A stretch of 64,000 nucleotides of DNA, taken from Lithodes maja (Eukaryota > Arthropoda > Malacostraca > Decapoda > Lithodidae). Shown here piece by piece: positions 45,665-56,800 of this stretch. Under the pieces are notes generated by a model. That model had not been told where the DNA came from and did not search any database. It was given only the letters and a program-made list of their open reading frames with translations. Numbering within the stretch: the first letter of the stretch is position 1; each line of letters starts with the position of its first letter. Location: positions 1-64,000 of the forward strand of contig JBAKBP010010422.1 of NCBI GenBank assembly GCA_037953745.1. Direction: 5' to 3'. Both the position numbers and the translations under genes were made by a program.

Positions 45665-46455
45665 AGACAATGAACGGAGGAAGGAAAAACACAGATAAAA
45701 CAAAAAGGTCCATGTGCCTAAAGGCATCCTCCATTCATAAAATGTTTGTAACAACTGGATTTAAACATTTGTAGATTGTAAGTTTGTGGAAAGCAATTCG
45801 AGGGAAGTGAATTCCAAAGAGTAGTAGCTCTGGGAATAAATGAATTCTGATAAGCAGAACTTCTGCAATGTGGAGGAGAAAGTGTAAATTCATGGGCGCT
45901 CTCAGCTGCCCTAGTTCTACGGGGAAAGATGTGGAGAGGCGGCACAATTGAAGCAAGTTCCTCGGAACAATAATTGCTGTGAAAATATCTGTAGAATAAT
46001 GCAAGGGATGCAACGTTTCTTCGTATGGATAATGTAGGAAGGTCCTGTGTGATTGCAAGGTTATTGATTAATCTAATAGCTTTATTTTGAATTTTGTCCA
46101 ACTGCCTCAATGCAACCACTCCACTTCCACCCCACAGAGGTGAACAGTAATCCATCTGAGAACGCACATGACTTTTATATATTACGGCCAACTGCTCGTC
46201 AGTGAAGAATTCTCGAACTCTGTACAGGAGTCCCAGTTTTTTAGAGGCATTCTTAGCAATGCTTCTAACATAATGTGTCCAGCTCAAGTTAGTAGTTAAT
46301 GTTACACCGAGAATGTCAATACTAGGGGAAGTGGGAATATTTACATCATTAAAAAATATATGGGAGTCAGTGAGATTCTGTCGGTTAGAAAATTGAATGT
46401 ACTTGGTTTTCTGTGCATTAAAGGAAACTAGATTCTCTTGTCCCCATTCATTGTG
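45625..46455 (-). mobile_element. 5'-truncated LINE with poly(A) tail inserted in the satellite
   Basis: The minus-strand element ends in a 39-base poly(A) (plus-strand T run 45625-45663). It is cut off at its 5' side near 46455, where the 54-bp satellite resumes. A few satellite bases seem lost at the junction, and no clear target duplication is seen. Confidence 0.85.
45718..46455 (-). pseudogene. LINE reverse transcriptase C-terminal fragment
   Basis: This is the end of a non-LTR reverse transcriptase. The frame runs from the truncated border through ENLVSFNAQKTKYI and DILGVTLTTNLSW, then LGLLYRVREFF, HVRSQMDYCSPLWGG, LDKIQNKAIRLI and IPRATTLWNSLPS, all typical of the thumb and C-terminal region in Jockey-type arthropod LINEs. 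The YADD active site lies outside the retained part, so it cannot be functional. The last residues are HFMNGGCL with the stop at 45718-45720. It differs clearly from the LINE at 22-24 kb. Confidence 0.82.
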
Positions 46456-46858
46456 GGTTGTTAGGTTAAGCTAATGTTAACCCCATTCTTACTAGGTTAG
46501 GTTAGGTAAGGTTGTTAGGTTAAGCTAATGTTAACCCCATTCTTACTAGGTTAGGTTAGGTTGGGTTGTTAGGTTAGGCTAATGTTAACCCCATTCTTAC
46601 TAGGTTAGGTTAGGTAAGGTTGTTAGGTTAGGCTAATGTTAACCCCATTCTTACTAGGTTAGGTTAGGTAAGGTTGTTAGGTTAGGCTAATGTTAACCCC
46701 ATTCTTACTAGGTTAGGTTAGGTAAGGTTGTTAGGTTAGGCTAATGTTAACCCCATTCTTACTAGGTTAGGTTAGCTAAGGTTGTTAGGTTAGGCTAATG
46801 TTAACCCCATTCTTACTTCGTTAGGTTAGGCTAATGTTAACCCTATGAAAACCCAAAC
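46456..46858 (+). repeat. 54-bp TTAGG satellite, array 2
   Basis: GTTAAC landmarks lie at 46476, 46530, 46584, 46638, 46692, 46746 and 46800, all 54 bases apart, then a shortened 36-base step to 46836. It is the continuation of array 1 beyond the LINE insertion. Confidence 0.95.
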
Positions 46859-46904
46859 AAAGATTTTATTAGGGTTACTGTGTAATTTTAACATGAACAT
46901 TAGT

Positions 46905-47745
46905 AAAATCCGAGCCAAGTTTCGTCAAAACTTGGCTCGTGTTTTTGAAATGTCAGGTTATATGGGTATGGAAATTTACAAAACCCGAGCCAACATGTTA
47001 ATAAGGTTACTGTGTTATTTTCATTTTTAAATTAGTTAAATCCGAGCCAAGTTTCGTCAAAACTTGGCTCGGGTTTTCAAAAAGTCGGATTTTATGGGTC
47101 TGGAAATTGACAAAACCCGAGCCAAATTTTGGTTACAAATGTGTATTATTGTGTTCTATACGCTTTTTACCCCTCAATTTCCCTGATCTTCATAGCCCTC
47201 CCCACTATCAGGGGGCGTGTCTTTAGATTGATGGATAATGAGTAAATGCTTAATTCCCATTCAATTTCATCACTAGATTCGACTAAAACACCAAAAACAA
47301 AATCAAAATACCCCCAAAAATACCTGAAAAACACGTTGTTGCGTCTCCTGTATATTAACCTTAATATGATGTATAGGTTATGTTCATTCGATGGGTGACT
47401 TCCAAATTTCAAGGAAAATTTGTGGCCGGTTTCCTTGATATTTTCCGGTTATTCTTGTATCCAACGTTCTAGGTTAGGTTACTGCGTTTTTTTTTACTTC
47501 AAAAAATTGCTAAACCCGAGCCAAGTTTTGGCAAATGTTGACTCGGGTTTTCAAATTTTGGGGTTTAATGGGTTTCAAAAAACATGAACACTCGAGCCAA
47601 CTTTAAAAATTCAATTACTGGGTTTTTTTACTTTGAAAAATGCCAAAAGCCGAGCCAACTTTTTTCCCCAATTTTGGGGTTTTTGTGCTCTGAAAAATAC
47701 CCAAATCCGAGCCAACTTTTGCCAAAACTTGGCTCGGATTTTCAC
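46905..47745. repeat. Cluster of CGAGCCAAGTTT hairpins
   Basis: At least four strong hairpins are seen. A 12-bp stem is at 46911-46939 and a 13-bp stem at 47042-47072, both with a five-base loop. Imperfect or shorter stems are at 47515-47547 and 47705-47739. Further half-sites (CGAGCCAA or CGAGCCAAC) lie near 47117, 47589 and 47648. Spacers share a CCCTGATCTTCATAGCCCTC block (near 47182 and 47835). No protein-coding signal is seen. Confidence 0.85.
47361..47440 (-). repeat. Partner arm of the 80-bp inverted repeat
   Basis: Inverse of 43624-43703. Confidence 0.85.
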
Positions 47746-48081
47746 ATTTTAACGTTATCTTACTTTTCTATATTTTATTTTCTGAGTTCTTCCCATATTA
47801 CCCCTATTTTTCCCCTTTTACCCCGCAATTTCCCTGATCTTCATAGCCCTCCCCACTAGTGGGGGCCGTGTTTTTAGATTGTTGGATAATGGGCAAATAC
47901 TCATTTGCTGCAGTCCTTGGTATAAAACAACACTGTATATCAAAGAAAAATGCGAAAAAAACAAAAACACATGCTAAAACTCGTGACTGTCACACCGTAT
48001 CAATTTACCGACTTTTCTTTCACCTTTGTATAATCGACAGCCAATGTTTTATTTTTTTTATTTTTAAGGGATTAAGTACTC

Positions 48082-48166
48082 AACCAGCGGGGGTGTGGAG
48101 GCGGCAGCTCCCACCCATAATACTAGGTTAGGTTAGGTAAGGTTGTTAGGTTAGGCTAATGTCTTT
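48082..48166 (+). repeat. GC hairpin plus TTAGG module, copy 3
   Basis: CCAGCGGGGGTGTGGAGG leads into an imperfect hairpin (48095-48114), then ACTAGGTTAGGTTAGG and one partial satellite unit. Confidence 0.75.
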
Positions 48167-48370
48167 CCAAATCACTATCGGGGCGTGTCTCAACATCGAT
48201 CGATATGCCTAATGGGGAAAATAGGTTTTCCCGAGATTTCTAATTAATTACAAACACTATATATTGATGCAAATGAAAACAACAAATTATAAAAAACACT
48301 TGGAAAATTTGTGGTATTAAAATAACATTTTTCCGACATATCTTAGCTCTTAGTTCTGATAAATATTAAT

Positions 48371-49074
48371 GGTACGATTTTAGTTACTGGACACCTATTT
48401 GACAGGTACCACCGAGGATTTAATACATATTTTGTTTTCGGTTTCGAAGCATCCAACACCAAGCTACACCTTTTTCTGGTCCGGTAATAGTATTGAAAAC
48501 GATATAATAACTTTTTAAATGTGGTTTTCGACGAGAATAAAACTGCGCGTTTTGGCCGAAAATTGGCGGCGGGGGGAGTCCGTCGTCGCTTCGGATCATC
48601 GCGGTTTGTTTACCCAGAACGCTCGAGGTTACTACGGCCAGCTGTTTTACTTGCCCCCTGCTGGCCACATAGATAACAATTATTATAATTCACGAGGGGG
48701 TGAGGGGGGGGGGGGAGAGCCCCCCCCTCAACCCTGTCCTGTATGCCACGGCCTATAACGCAAGTCTTTATTAAAAAATGGACCTAACAACTGGTTAAAT
48801 AAGCTTAGCCATTTGAAGTCGACCGCCAAGGCGGGACCGGGAAGTCACTCCGAGCGTAAAGTAAACAAAGCGACGCTACTTCCACAAACGCAACCGAGTT
48901 CTCTTTATATTTCGTCTCATATTATCATTAATAAAGTGCCCCATTGCTTTTTTAGTGTTTCGTACACCAGAAAAGGGTGTAGCTTGGTGTTAGATGCGTG
49001 GAAACCGAAAACAAATATGTATTAAATCGTTGGCGGTACCTGTCAAATAGGTGTCCAGTAACTAAAATCGTACC
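48371..49074. mobile_element. 704-bp MITE with inverted repeats of about 110 bp
   Basis: The left end (48371-48482) and the inverse of the right end (48966-49074) match over about 110 bases, starting GGTACGATTTTAGTTACTGG. The roughly 480-base interior has no coding signature. ATTAAT flanks the left end directly and lies two bases beyond the right end, a possible target duplication. I cannot assign a superfamily. Confidence 0.85.
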
Positions 49075-49082
49075 ATATTAAT

Positions 49083-49609
49083 ATATAAACCTACAACTTC
49101 CTTACAACCTGAACCACGCAAGTGGTCAATCATGCGTAGGTTACCTTTATTACTGCACATTATGTGTCACACATTTGTTTGCGTTAAAACTATTATAACA
49201 ACTCTACTGTTGTTTTACATAATTGCAGTTATTCTCCAACCCTTTCCCTATATTTATACAATACAGTACCATGTTTATTATGGTAGCGTTTAGCAATGGA
49301 CGGATAAACGGTACTGAACGGCACATTGGCCGTTTTACCATATAAGCCTACATATGTTATTCTGCTGACGGTAAATCACCTTGTTCCTACCTCGATTTAG
49401 TCAATGTCACACGAGCACTTAGAATTATCGGAGGTGGCTGAGGTTGCCACCAACGGTTTTATCGTAAGCTAACTTATCGGACTTACTGAGCTCATAATGT
49501 TAAGACTATTATCAACAGTGTAATTCTGAAGTTCATATTTGTTTTCACCAACTCACCAATTAATTTACAATAAACCTAAGTAATGAAATCAATTACAGTA
49601 ATGAATACA
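49083..49609. other. Non-coding DNA without a recognised feature
   Basis: No gene or repeat was recognised. Confidence 0.4.
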
Positions 49610-49690
49610 TGCGGTACTCCAAGGACTCGAACCTAGGATACTCACACCGAAATTCTACACACTAAGCACTAGGCTATTAAGACAGTTACC
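49610..49690 (-). repeat. tRNA-like SINE head
   Basis: On the minus strand a box A-like TAGCCTAGTGCTTAG (49662-49676) precedes a perfect box B GGTTCGAGTCC (49623-49633). The arms do not fold into a clean tRNA cloverleaf by eye, so a SINE head or tRNA relic is more likely than a working tRNA gene. Confidence 0.5.
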
Positions 49691-49785
49691 AAACGAAAAT
49701 TGGGTAATTCTGCAGAACAACTCCTTATATTCAAATTTTGGACAAACTGGATTTTAGGTCATGTATGGGATATAATGTTCTAAAT

Positions 49786-50049
49786 GTATACTATAGCTTT
49801 GTCATAGAGTATTAGTCACCACAATATATGTATACTATAGCTTTGTATTAGAGTATTAGTCACCACAATAAATGTATACTATAGCTTTGTATTAGAGTAT
49901 TAGTCACCACAATATATGTATACTATAGCTTTGTATTAGAGTATTAGTCACCACAATATATGTATACTATAGCTTTGTATTAGAGTATTAGTCACCACAA
50001 TATATGTATACTATAGCTTTGTCATAGAGTATTAGTCACCACAATATAT
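49786..50049 (+). repeat. 44-bp minisatellite, six units
   Basis: CTATAGCTTTG recurs at 49791, 49835, 49879, 49923, 49967 and 50011, an exact 44-bp period. The units are nearly identical, with TTTGTCATAG or TTTGTATTAG variants. Confidence 0.97.
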
Positions 50050-50379
50050 GTCTTTACCGCTGCATATTAAATTATTTTTCCTTAGACTTTGTGGGTTAAA
50101 TAAGGGTGATGGCGGTCATCTTGGATCAGCTGAGAACTAATATTTTTATTTTTGTTACCGTAGTTTTAGTATTTTGTCATATTCTATATCAATACTGTTA
50201 CGACTGGGACTGCAAATAAAACAAGGGCACTTAATGCTTGGACTAGTAATAGGGCACTATGCAACAACGGTACGCTATATCCAAACCCTTGAACTTATAT
50301 GCCGGCGAACAAAACACCTACGGTATACCCTCCTGAGTTAATCTGCGATAACGGGGTATCCTTAACCCAGGAACTGCGG

Positions 50380-50983
50380 GGAGACTCTTAAGAGTTCCCC
50401 CGGCGGACTGCGGGAAGACTCTTAAGAGTCAGAGAAAAAAAAAATCAACTTTTGACATCGAAAAAAAAAAAATATTTTTATTTTTTTATTTTTTTATTTT
50501 TTTATTTTTGTTTGGCCCCTGGGCCATGCAAATTCTCAGTCCTCTACCTCCCCTCCTTCCCCACTTTCCTCCTCTCCTTCAGTTATCACCTATTTTCCCT
50601 GTTATTTCCTTATTCTGAGGTATATTTTCGTGCTAACATTAGAAAGCCGGTTGCAGGGTGTAGTCATCACTGATAGCAAGCGAATGCAAGAGAGAGAGAG
50701 AGTATCGATCGACTGTCTCAGTGGCCTTGGGGGAAATTGGCGGGAAAGCAGCTTGCCTCACCCATACATTATACAACTCGCGGGCTATATCTCCGATTTT
50801 GACCATCCAAACGCTGTTTTCACTCGTTTTATTGTTGTTTCAGGTTAATACCTTTATAATCAACCCATAATAGGTGCATATGGATAAGTATTAATGGTAC
50901 AATGAATATTTTAGTGACGGAAACACCTCAAATACATGCGCACAGGGAGAGGTGTCTAATTACCCCCATGCGCACTTGTTAGG
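50380..50983. other. Unclassified insertion in the LTR, left part
   Basis: It contains a duplicated unit with the palindrome GACTCTTAAGAGTC, A- and T-rich runs (50440-50510) and an (AG)n run. No gene is seen. Its right counterpart is about 59226-59830. Confidence 0.45.
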
Positions 50984-51569
50984 TTAAGGGGACCGACCGG
51001 TTAATTACAAACTTCCAGGTCTTACTTTCAATTTAAATGAAATTTGGCACAGGTGTATATGACCATAAAACTAGATAAAAAAAAAAAAAAAAAAAAAAAA
51101 AATTGTTTTTTTGCTTTTTTTCTTGCAATTTAGGTAAACAAACTTTGAAAATCATAGCACTGCAGAAAATGATAAACTCCTACAGAAATCCCCATAGCAC
51201 ATGTTTTTTGTGATCAAACAACTCACAAAAGGTGTATCTGTAGTTTCTATAAAACACATTTTATATATTTTGTGTATTTGTTTGATTTAGGTGATTACGG
51301 ATTCAGGCGAATATATTTATAGAAAATTACAACTTTGACGACATATTGTGAAAAAAATTAAATTACTAGAGTAAATTGGCTTTATAGACCTTTTAGTATT
51401 TTTAATTACCTTTCCAATGGCATATACACTATTCCTATAAGTCCAATAATAACTGTAGAATAACATCCGATTGTGCGGCAATATAGGTTCTGAGAAAAAC
51501 AGGTGAAAGTCTAAGGTCATTAGGTGAACATTTTTACTTTTGTTTTTTAGATTTACAATATTTTACGCG

Positions 51570-52382
51570 TATCGTATAAATACGATAGAATATGACTCTT
51601 TTGTGATCTCGTATGTCTCTGTGACGTCACGATCTCTCCTACAGCACGACGTAGGACGAGTAGATCGTATATTATAAGATTGTAAATAAGTTAAGTTATA
51701 AAAGGCCTAATATGCTATTAAGCAATATTGCCATGGTCTTATGTAGTATATATGAATTTATCGTATATATTAATATAATTTATCGTATAGAGCAACCTAA
51801 ATGCGGTACGATAAATTGGGCTCCTGGCGGTTTGCCAAGGCAGCAAGGTGTGCTTTTGAGGTACGCCAGAGCCTTCACGAACACCAACCAGTTAACATCT
51901 AAATTTTCCGCTTTTCGGGCTTTTGTGCCTCTAATCACAATACACATACAGCAATACACACAGCTACACCATCACGACGCTCTCATCGACATCATGACTG
52001 ACTGATAGATAAGCATATTATTCATGTCCATTCCCATGTAATCATTTATTCTTTCTTTAACTTGACTCGAGTCTTGGGACCGAAGTCTCGTTCCCCATTG
52101 TCCACCACCATAAGTCTCGTTCCCCATTGTCCACCACCATATTGGGTAAAACGTTCTCCCTTGCCTCATTGCCACGTGGAACTATTGGTGAGTTAATTCC
52201 TGGCTAATATTAACCCTTATAACCTTACCCTATATATACATTTATTATGTGAGACCTTTGGATATAAATTAGCTTGTTTCAGATTGAATTCAATTTAGAT
52301 ATAGAGTAGTTTTCATTTAGATTGATTTTATTTGATTCATTATAGCTTAGTAATATTTAACTTCCATTGATAGTTTACCACA
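51570..52382 (+). repeat. 5' LTR of the BEL/Pao element
   Basis: It matches 58117-58909 apart from single changes, a replaced block near 51915 and an extra tandem copy of a segment of about 31 bases (GTCTCGTTCCCCATTGTCC) near 52086-52142. Confidence 0.93.
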
Positions 52383-52383
52383 T

Positions 52384-52401
52384 TGGTGCCCAGACCCGGG
52401 A
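52384..52401 (+). other. Primer binding site of the BEL/Pao element
   Basis: TGGTGCCCAGACCCGGGA starts one base after the LTR. It begins with TGG, as expected for pairing to a tRNA CCA end. The tRNA is not identified. Confidence 0.75.
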
Positions 52402-52792
52402 ATTAGCTACCAGTAAGGGATTTTAAGGCAATGAACAAGGGGACATATAACAGGATGCAGGAACAACTCTATGATAAACTGGCAAGGCTAGCCAAGCGAT
52501 GGTTAGAGCCGGAATGCAGGGTCACATCATTGCACCTGCCCAAGTTCTGCATCCCACCCATCATCTTTCCCCAATAATTTTCTTTTCCGTTTCAGACTTC
52601 CTGTGACATATGACCTGACCTAAAAAAAATTCTTGTTCAATATGATCCATTAGTAGGTATTGCTATTTAGTGTACTATTTTTTCTCCATAACATAGAAGT
52701 CCGCCGGTTGGCGTCTCTTAATTAGACTATTATTTGGCCGTTGTTTTTGTAACGTAACATTTAGATACATAGCCTATAGGCTCGCATGCAAA

Positions 52793-53774
52793 ATGGATAA
52801 AAACGATAAAGAGACACCGTCTAGTGGGGTGCTGATCAAAGCCCCTAAAAATCAAAGGGCAGGACTTCGGGGAGTATTAAATAGGCTAATTGTGGATGTC
52901 AACACTTTCATCACTACTGCTGAACTAGAGGAATTGGAGGCTAGATTAGAAAACGTCCAGGCTACCCACGGACGTATTACGGCTCTGAGTGAGGTGATTG
53001 TAGCTGACCTGATAGAGGAGGAAGAGATTGTTACAGAGTGTGATAATCGCGCCCTCTATGACGAACCTGTCTTTAGAGCGAAGTACCTATTACAGCGTGC
53101 AATCGCAAGTAAGAAGGGAGGCGATAATGAGGCCTATAGAAGGGCTGACCCAAAACATACTGTACACCTCCCAAAGCTCAATCTTCCTACATTTGGGGGC
53201 AAGTTAACTGAGTGGTTAGCTTTTTGGGACGTATTTCGATCTACGGTTCATGAATCCTCTTTGGATAATGTCCGCAAGTTTCACTATCTGAAGGGACAAA
53301 TGGAAGGAGAGGCCTTACATTTAATAGAGGGTTTTGCAGTAGTGGGTGGTAGTTATCTTGAAGCGGTACACTTATTAAGAGTCCACATACGGGGATAGAG
53401 AGCAGTTGAAGATGGCCCATGTCGTTGCCTTGTTGGGGCTCGCAGAACCACAGTATAAGGTTGATGAGTTGACAAACTTCAGGGCAAATATGGAGTGCCA
53501 TACTCGGTCGCTAGACACCCTAGGGCTTACCACGCAGGAAATGATAGTCATTATCTTGCGTCAGAAGCTGCCTATGGCAATACTTGATAAGGTAAGATCA
53601 TTTGAACTGGGGGAGTTCAAAACTCAGTTCAGCAAGGAGATCAATAATCTACAGTTTAACAAAGGGAGAATGTATGTGTCGGGAGGGAGTGAGAATGTAG
53701 AGAAGAGGGGAACAATAAGCATGACAGTGGGGACTAAAATAAAGAAAGAGGGTGTGTATAAGAAACCTGCTTAG
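52793..53774 (+). pseudogene. BEL/Pao gag, frameshifted and with a nonsense codon
   Basis: The frame opens with ATG at 52793 and reads through 53398. It contains typical BEL/Pao gag sequence (VHLPKLNLPTFGGKLTEW, FHYLKGQMEGEAL). A frameshift near 53380-53395 breaks it inside the LLR...YGD segment, and the correct frame continues to 53774 (VVALLGLAEP, LDTLGLTTQEM, LRQKLPMAIL). There a TAG (53772-53774) ends it in the same frame as pol. Whether the TAG is a decay mutation or a read-through site cannot be told from one copy. The frameshift argues for decay. Confidence 0.8.
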
Positions 53775-53864
53775 ATTCTATGTAAGCTATGTAACAACAA
53801 ACATAAATGGAGTTTCTGCGTAAAATACCCGACAAATGAGACAAAACTAGCACAGGCGAAAAGA

Positions 53865-56800
53865 TTGAAGCTATGTGTAGGTTGTCTAAGTGGGGAACAT
53901 GGTAAGCAGGGACAATGTACTGCTACATACTTAAGGCCCTGTCGGCACTGCAAAGGACATCACTTTGATAAGTTGTGTCCTACAGCAGATAAAGTCAAAG
54001 ACGTCAAAAATGAGGGTACTACAACTGTGGCACTAGGTAGCACGCAAGACACCACTATATTGCCCACAATACAGATTCCCATGGAAGGTAATGACATTAA
54101 CAAAGTTTGTCGGGTACTTCTAGATCAAGGATCTCAACGTTCCTTTATAAAGAGGTCCGTACTAGTGGGATTGAAGCACCGAATCGTAGGGGCTGAGACT
54201 CTTCGATTACAGGGCTTCACAGGGGTTACTGATAAACAAGACTACGAGATAGCAGAGATTTCATATTTCTATCGTAAAAAACGGTACTTTATGACTTGTA
54301 TCGTAGTAGACACCCTACCAGAATATGTATCTGTGGGTGTGAAGAAGGTGGAACACGCATTACGTAGCAAAGGGGTTAACTTGTCAGATCCCATGGGAAA
54401 TCAGAGTGAGGTGCATGTTCTACTTGGTGTGGATCATTATTATGAAGTAGTATACCCTGGATTTAAAAAGATGTGTGGTGTAATTTTAATCCCCACTAAA
54501 TTTGGATACTGCATGAGCGGAAAGGTGCATACTACACAGTCAAAGGTCCTGGTCGACACGGTCTCGATATATAGAGTCAATGTAACCGCGGCAGAGGAGT
54601 TGGGAAGGGAGGATTCCCAACCTAGTGACCCTAAGATGGCTGCCGAGTTCGACCTGGAACGACTGTGGAGATTGGATCACATAGGCATTAATCCTATGGA
54701 GACTGATTATGACTCGGAAGTTGCGCTACAAAGGTTTGACGAGTCTGTGTGCTACTGTGCCTCAGACAAGCAATATAAAGTTAGTTTACCCTGGAAGAAC
54801 AGTGAGATAAGCCTGCCTACCAACTATGGTTTGGCATTAGGTCGCTTGCGCGCATTGCAGTGGAAATTGTCTAACGAACCGAGCACGCGCCAGGCGTATG
54901 ACGATGTATTTCGGAGTTATGAGGATAGGGGCTTTATAGAGAGAGTCGATGTCAGGGAACCGTGTAAGAAGGGTAGGGTTCACTATCTGGCCCATCATGG
55001 GGTAAAGAAAGACAGCGTCACCACACCAATACGGGTGGTGTATGACTGTTCTGCCCACCAAGGACAACAACCCAGTCTAAATGACTGCCTGTTGACAGGC
55101 CCGTCCATGGTGTCGGACCTGTCCCAACATCTATTGCGGTTTAGGCTGGGGAAGTATGCCTATACCAGTGACATCGAGAAGGCATTCTTGATGGTCAAGC
55201 TAAAGGAGGAAGATAGAGATGTTACCCGCTTTCTTTGGTTCGGCGACATTAGCGACTCTGAAAGTCCCATCATAATATACCGTTTTCGGGTTGTACTCTT
55301 TGGGGCCACTTGCTCGCAGTTTTTGTTAAATGCCACAATCAGAAAACATCTAGCTGACACTCATGAGGACACAAGTAAACTATCTCGCGGATTTTACATT
55401 GACAATTTGCAGGGTACTAGCGATAGTCAAGATGATTTGTTGTATGCATACTGGCAAGCACGCAGATTGTTTGCGGATGCACATCTATTTCTCCGCGAGT
55501 GGGTTACTAATAGTGAAGATCTTCAGAGTTTAATACAAGTGGATGATACGGCATCTCTTAACCAGGAAAAGTCCAGAAATTTGGGGATGATCTGGCAACC
55601 TAAACATGACTTACTAACTTTTCAAACAAGGTCTTTTGCTCAGCAGACAGGAGCGCACACAAAAAGAAGTCTGTTGAGCAAAGTTGCGCAATTTTTTTAT
55701 CCTTTGGGTCTAGCATTACCCGTTACCATAAGAGCTAGGATTCTAATGCAGGAAGTTTGGAGACGTAAGATAGGATGGGATGACAGTTTGCCCGAGGACC
55801 TGAATGACCAAGGGACATTGTTGTTGAATGAATATGCCATCCTATGTACTAAACCTATACCTCGTAAAGTGGCGGCGTTCGGTGACGTTACGTTACACAC
55901 GTTTTGCGATGCTAGCGCCACGGCATACGGGGTAGCCATATATGTTGTTACTTCATTTGGGGCACATTTAGTTACAGCCCGGGCCAAGGTAGCCCCGGTT
56001 AAAAAGGTAACTATCCCTAAAATGGAATTGACTGCCATGCTGCTATTAGCACGTCTGGTGCAACATGTACGCGCAGCATACGAGAGCGAATTAAATATTG
56101 GAATCGTTCATGTATGGTGCGATAGTCAGGTCGCACTCAACTGGATACATAGCAAGAAGTCTCTGCCGGTTTATGTGCGGAATAGGGTAGATGAGATTAG
56201 AGCCCTTTTGCCAGACGTTGCTTATCATTATGTAAATACAAAAGAAAACCCTAGTGATCTCATAACTAGGGGTATAACGGCTAGCCAGTTAATGAAGTCC
56301 GAATTGTGGTGGCATGGTCCAAAGTGGCTGCTCCATGAAAGTGAATGGACGATATGGCATGCTGTTGGTGAGGGACTTCTGCCACTGGAAACAGTGGCAG
56401 TTACAGCCCAACCAAATGAGCCACCGGGTCCTATCATGAAGTGGGCAAGATTTGGTGACTATAATAAACTAGTCAGAATTGTAGCTTGGGTGTTGCGATA
56501 TGTATCCAATCTCAAGCTTAAAGTAACGGGCCAACTCTGCAACAGGGGTCACAACATTGATGCTCGTGAATTTAAAGCAGCTGAAGTAACTTTGATCAAA
56601 TGGGTTCAAATAGAAACCTTTTTCAATGAATTAGAATCCTTGAAAAGCTCGAATAAGACATTAATGCCTAATATAGTGCGTCAACTAAGGTTGCACCTAG
56701 ACAATGGCCTCATCAGGTGTGAGGGTCGCCTGAAGTGGTCGGGTGTACCAGACGGCACAAACCGACCTATACTTATGCCAACAAGACATCACGTTACTGA

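Noticed and set aside
46905..47745. CRISPR array
   Set aside because: The repeats are irregularly spaced, diverged hairpins in a eukaryotic transposon-rich context, without cas-like genes.
49610..49690. Functional tRNA gene
   Set aside because: Boxes A and B are present on the minus strand, but acceptor and anticodon stems do not pair convincingly by eye. Kept only as a tRNA-like SINE head.
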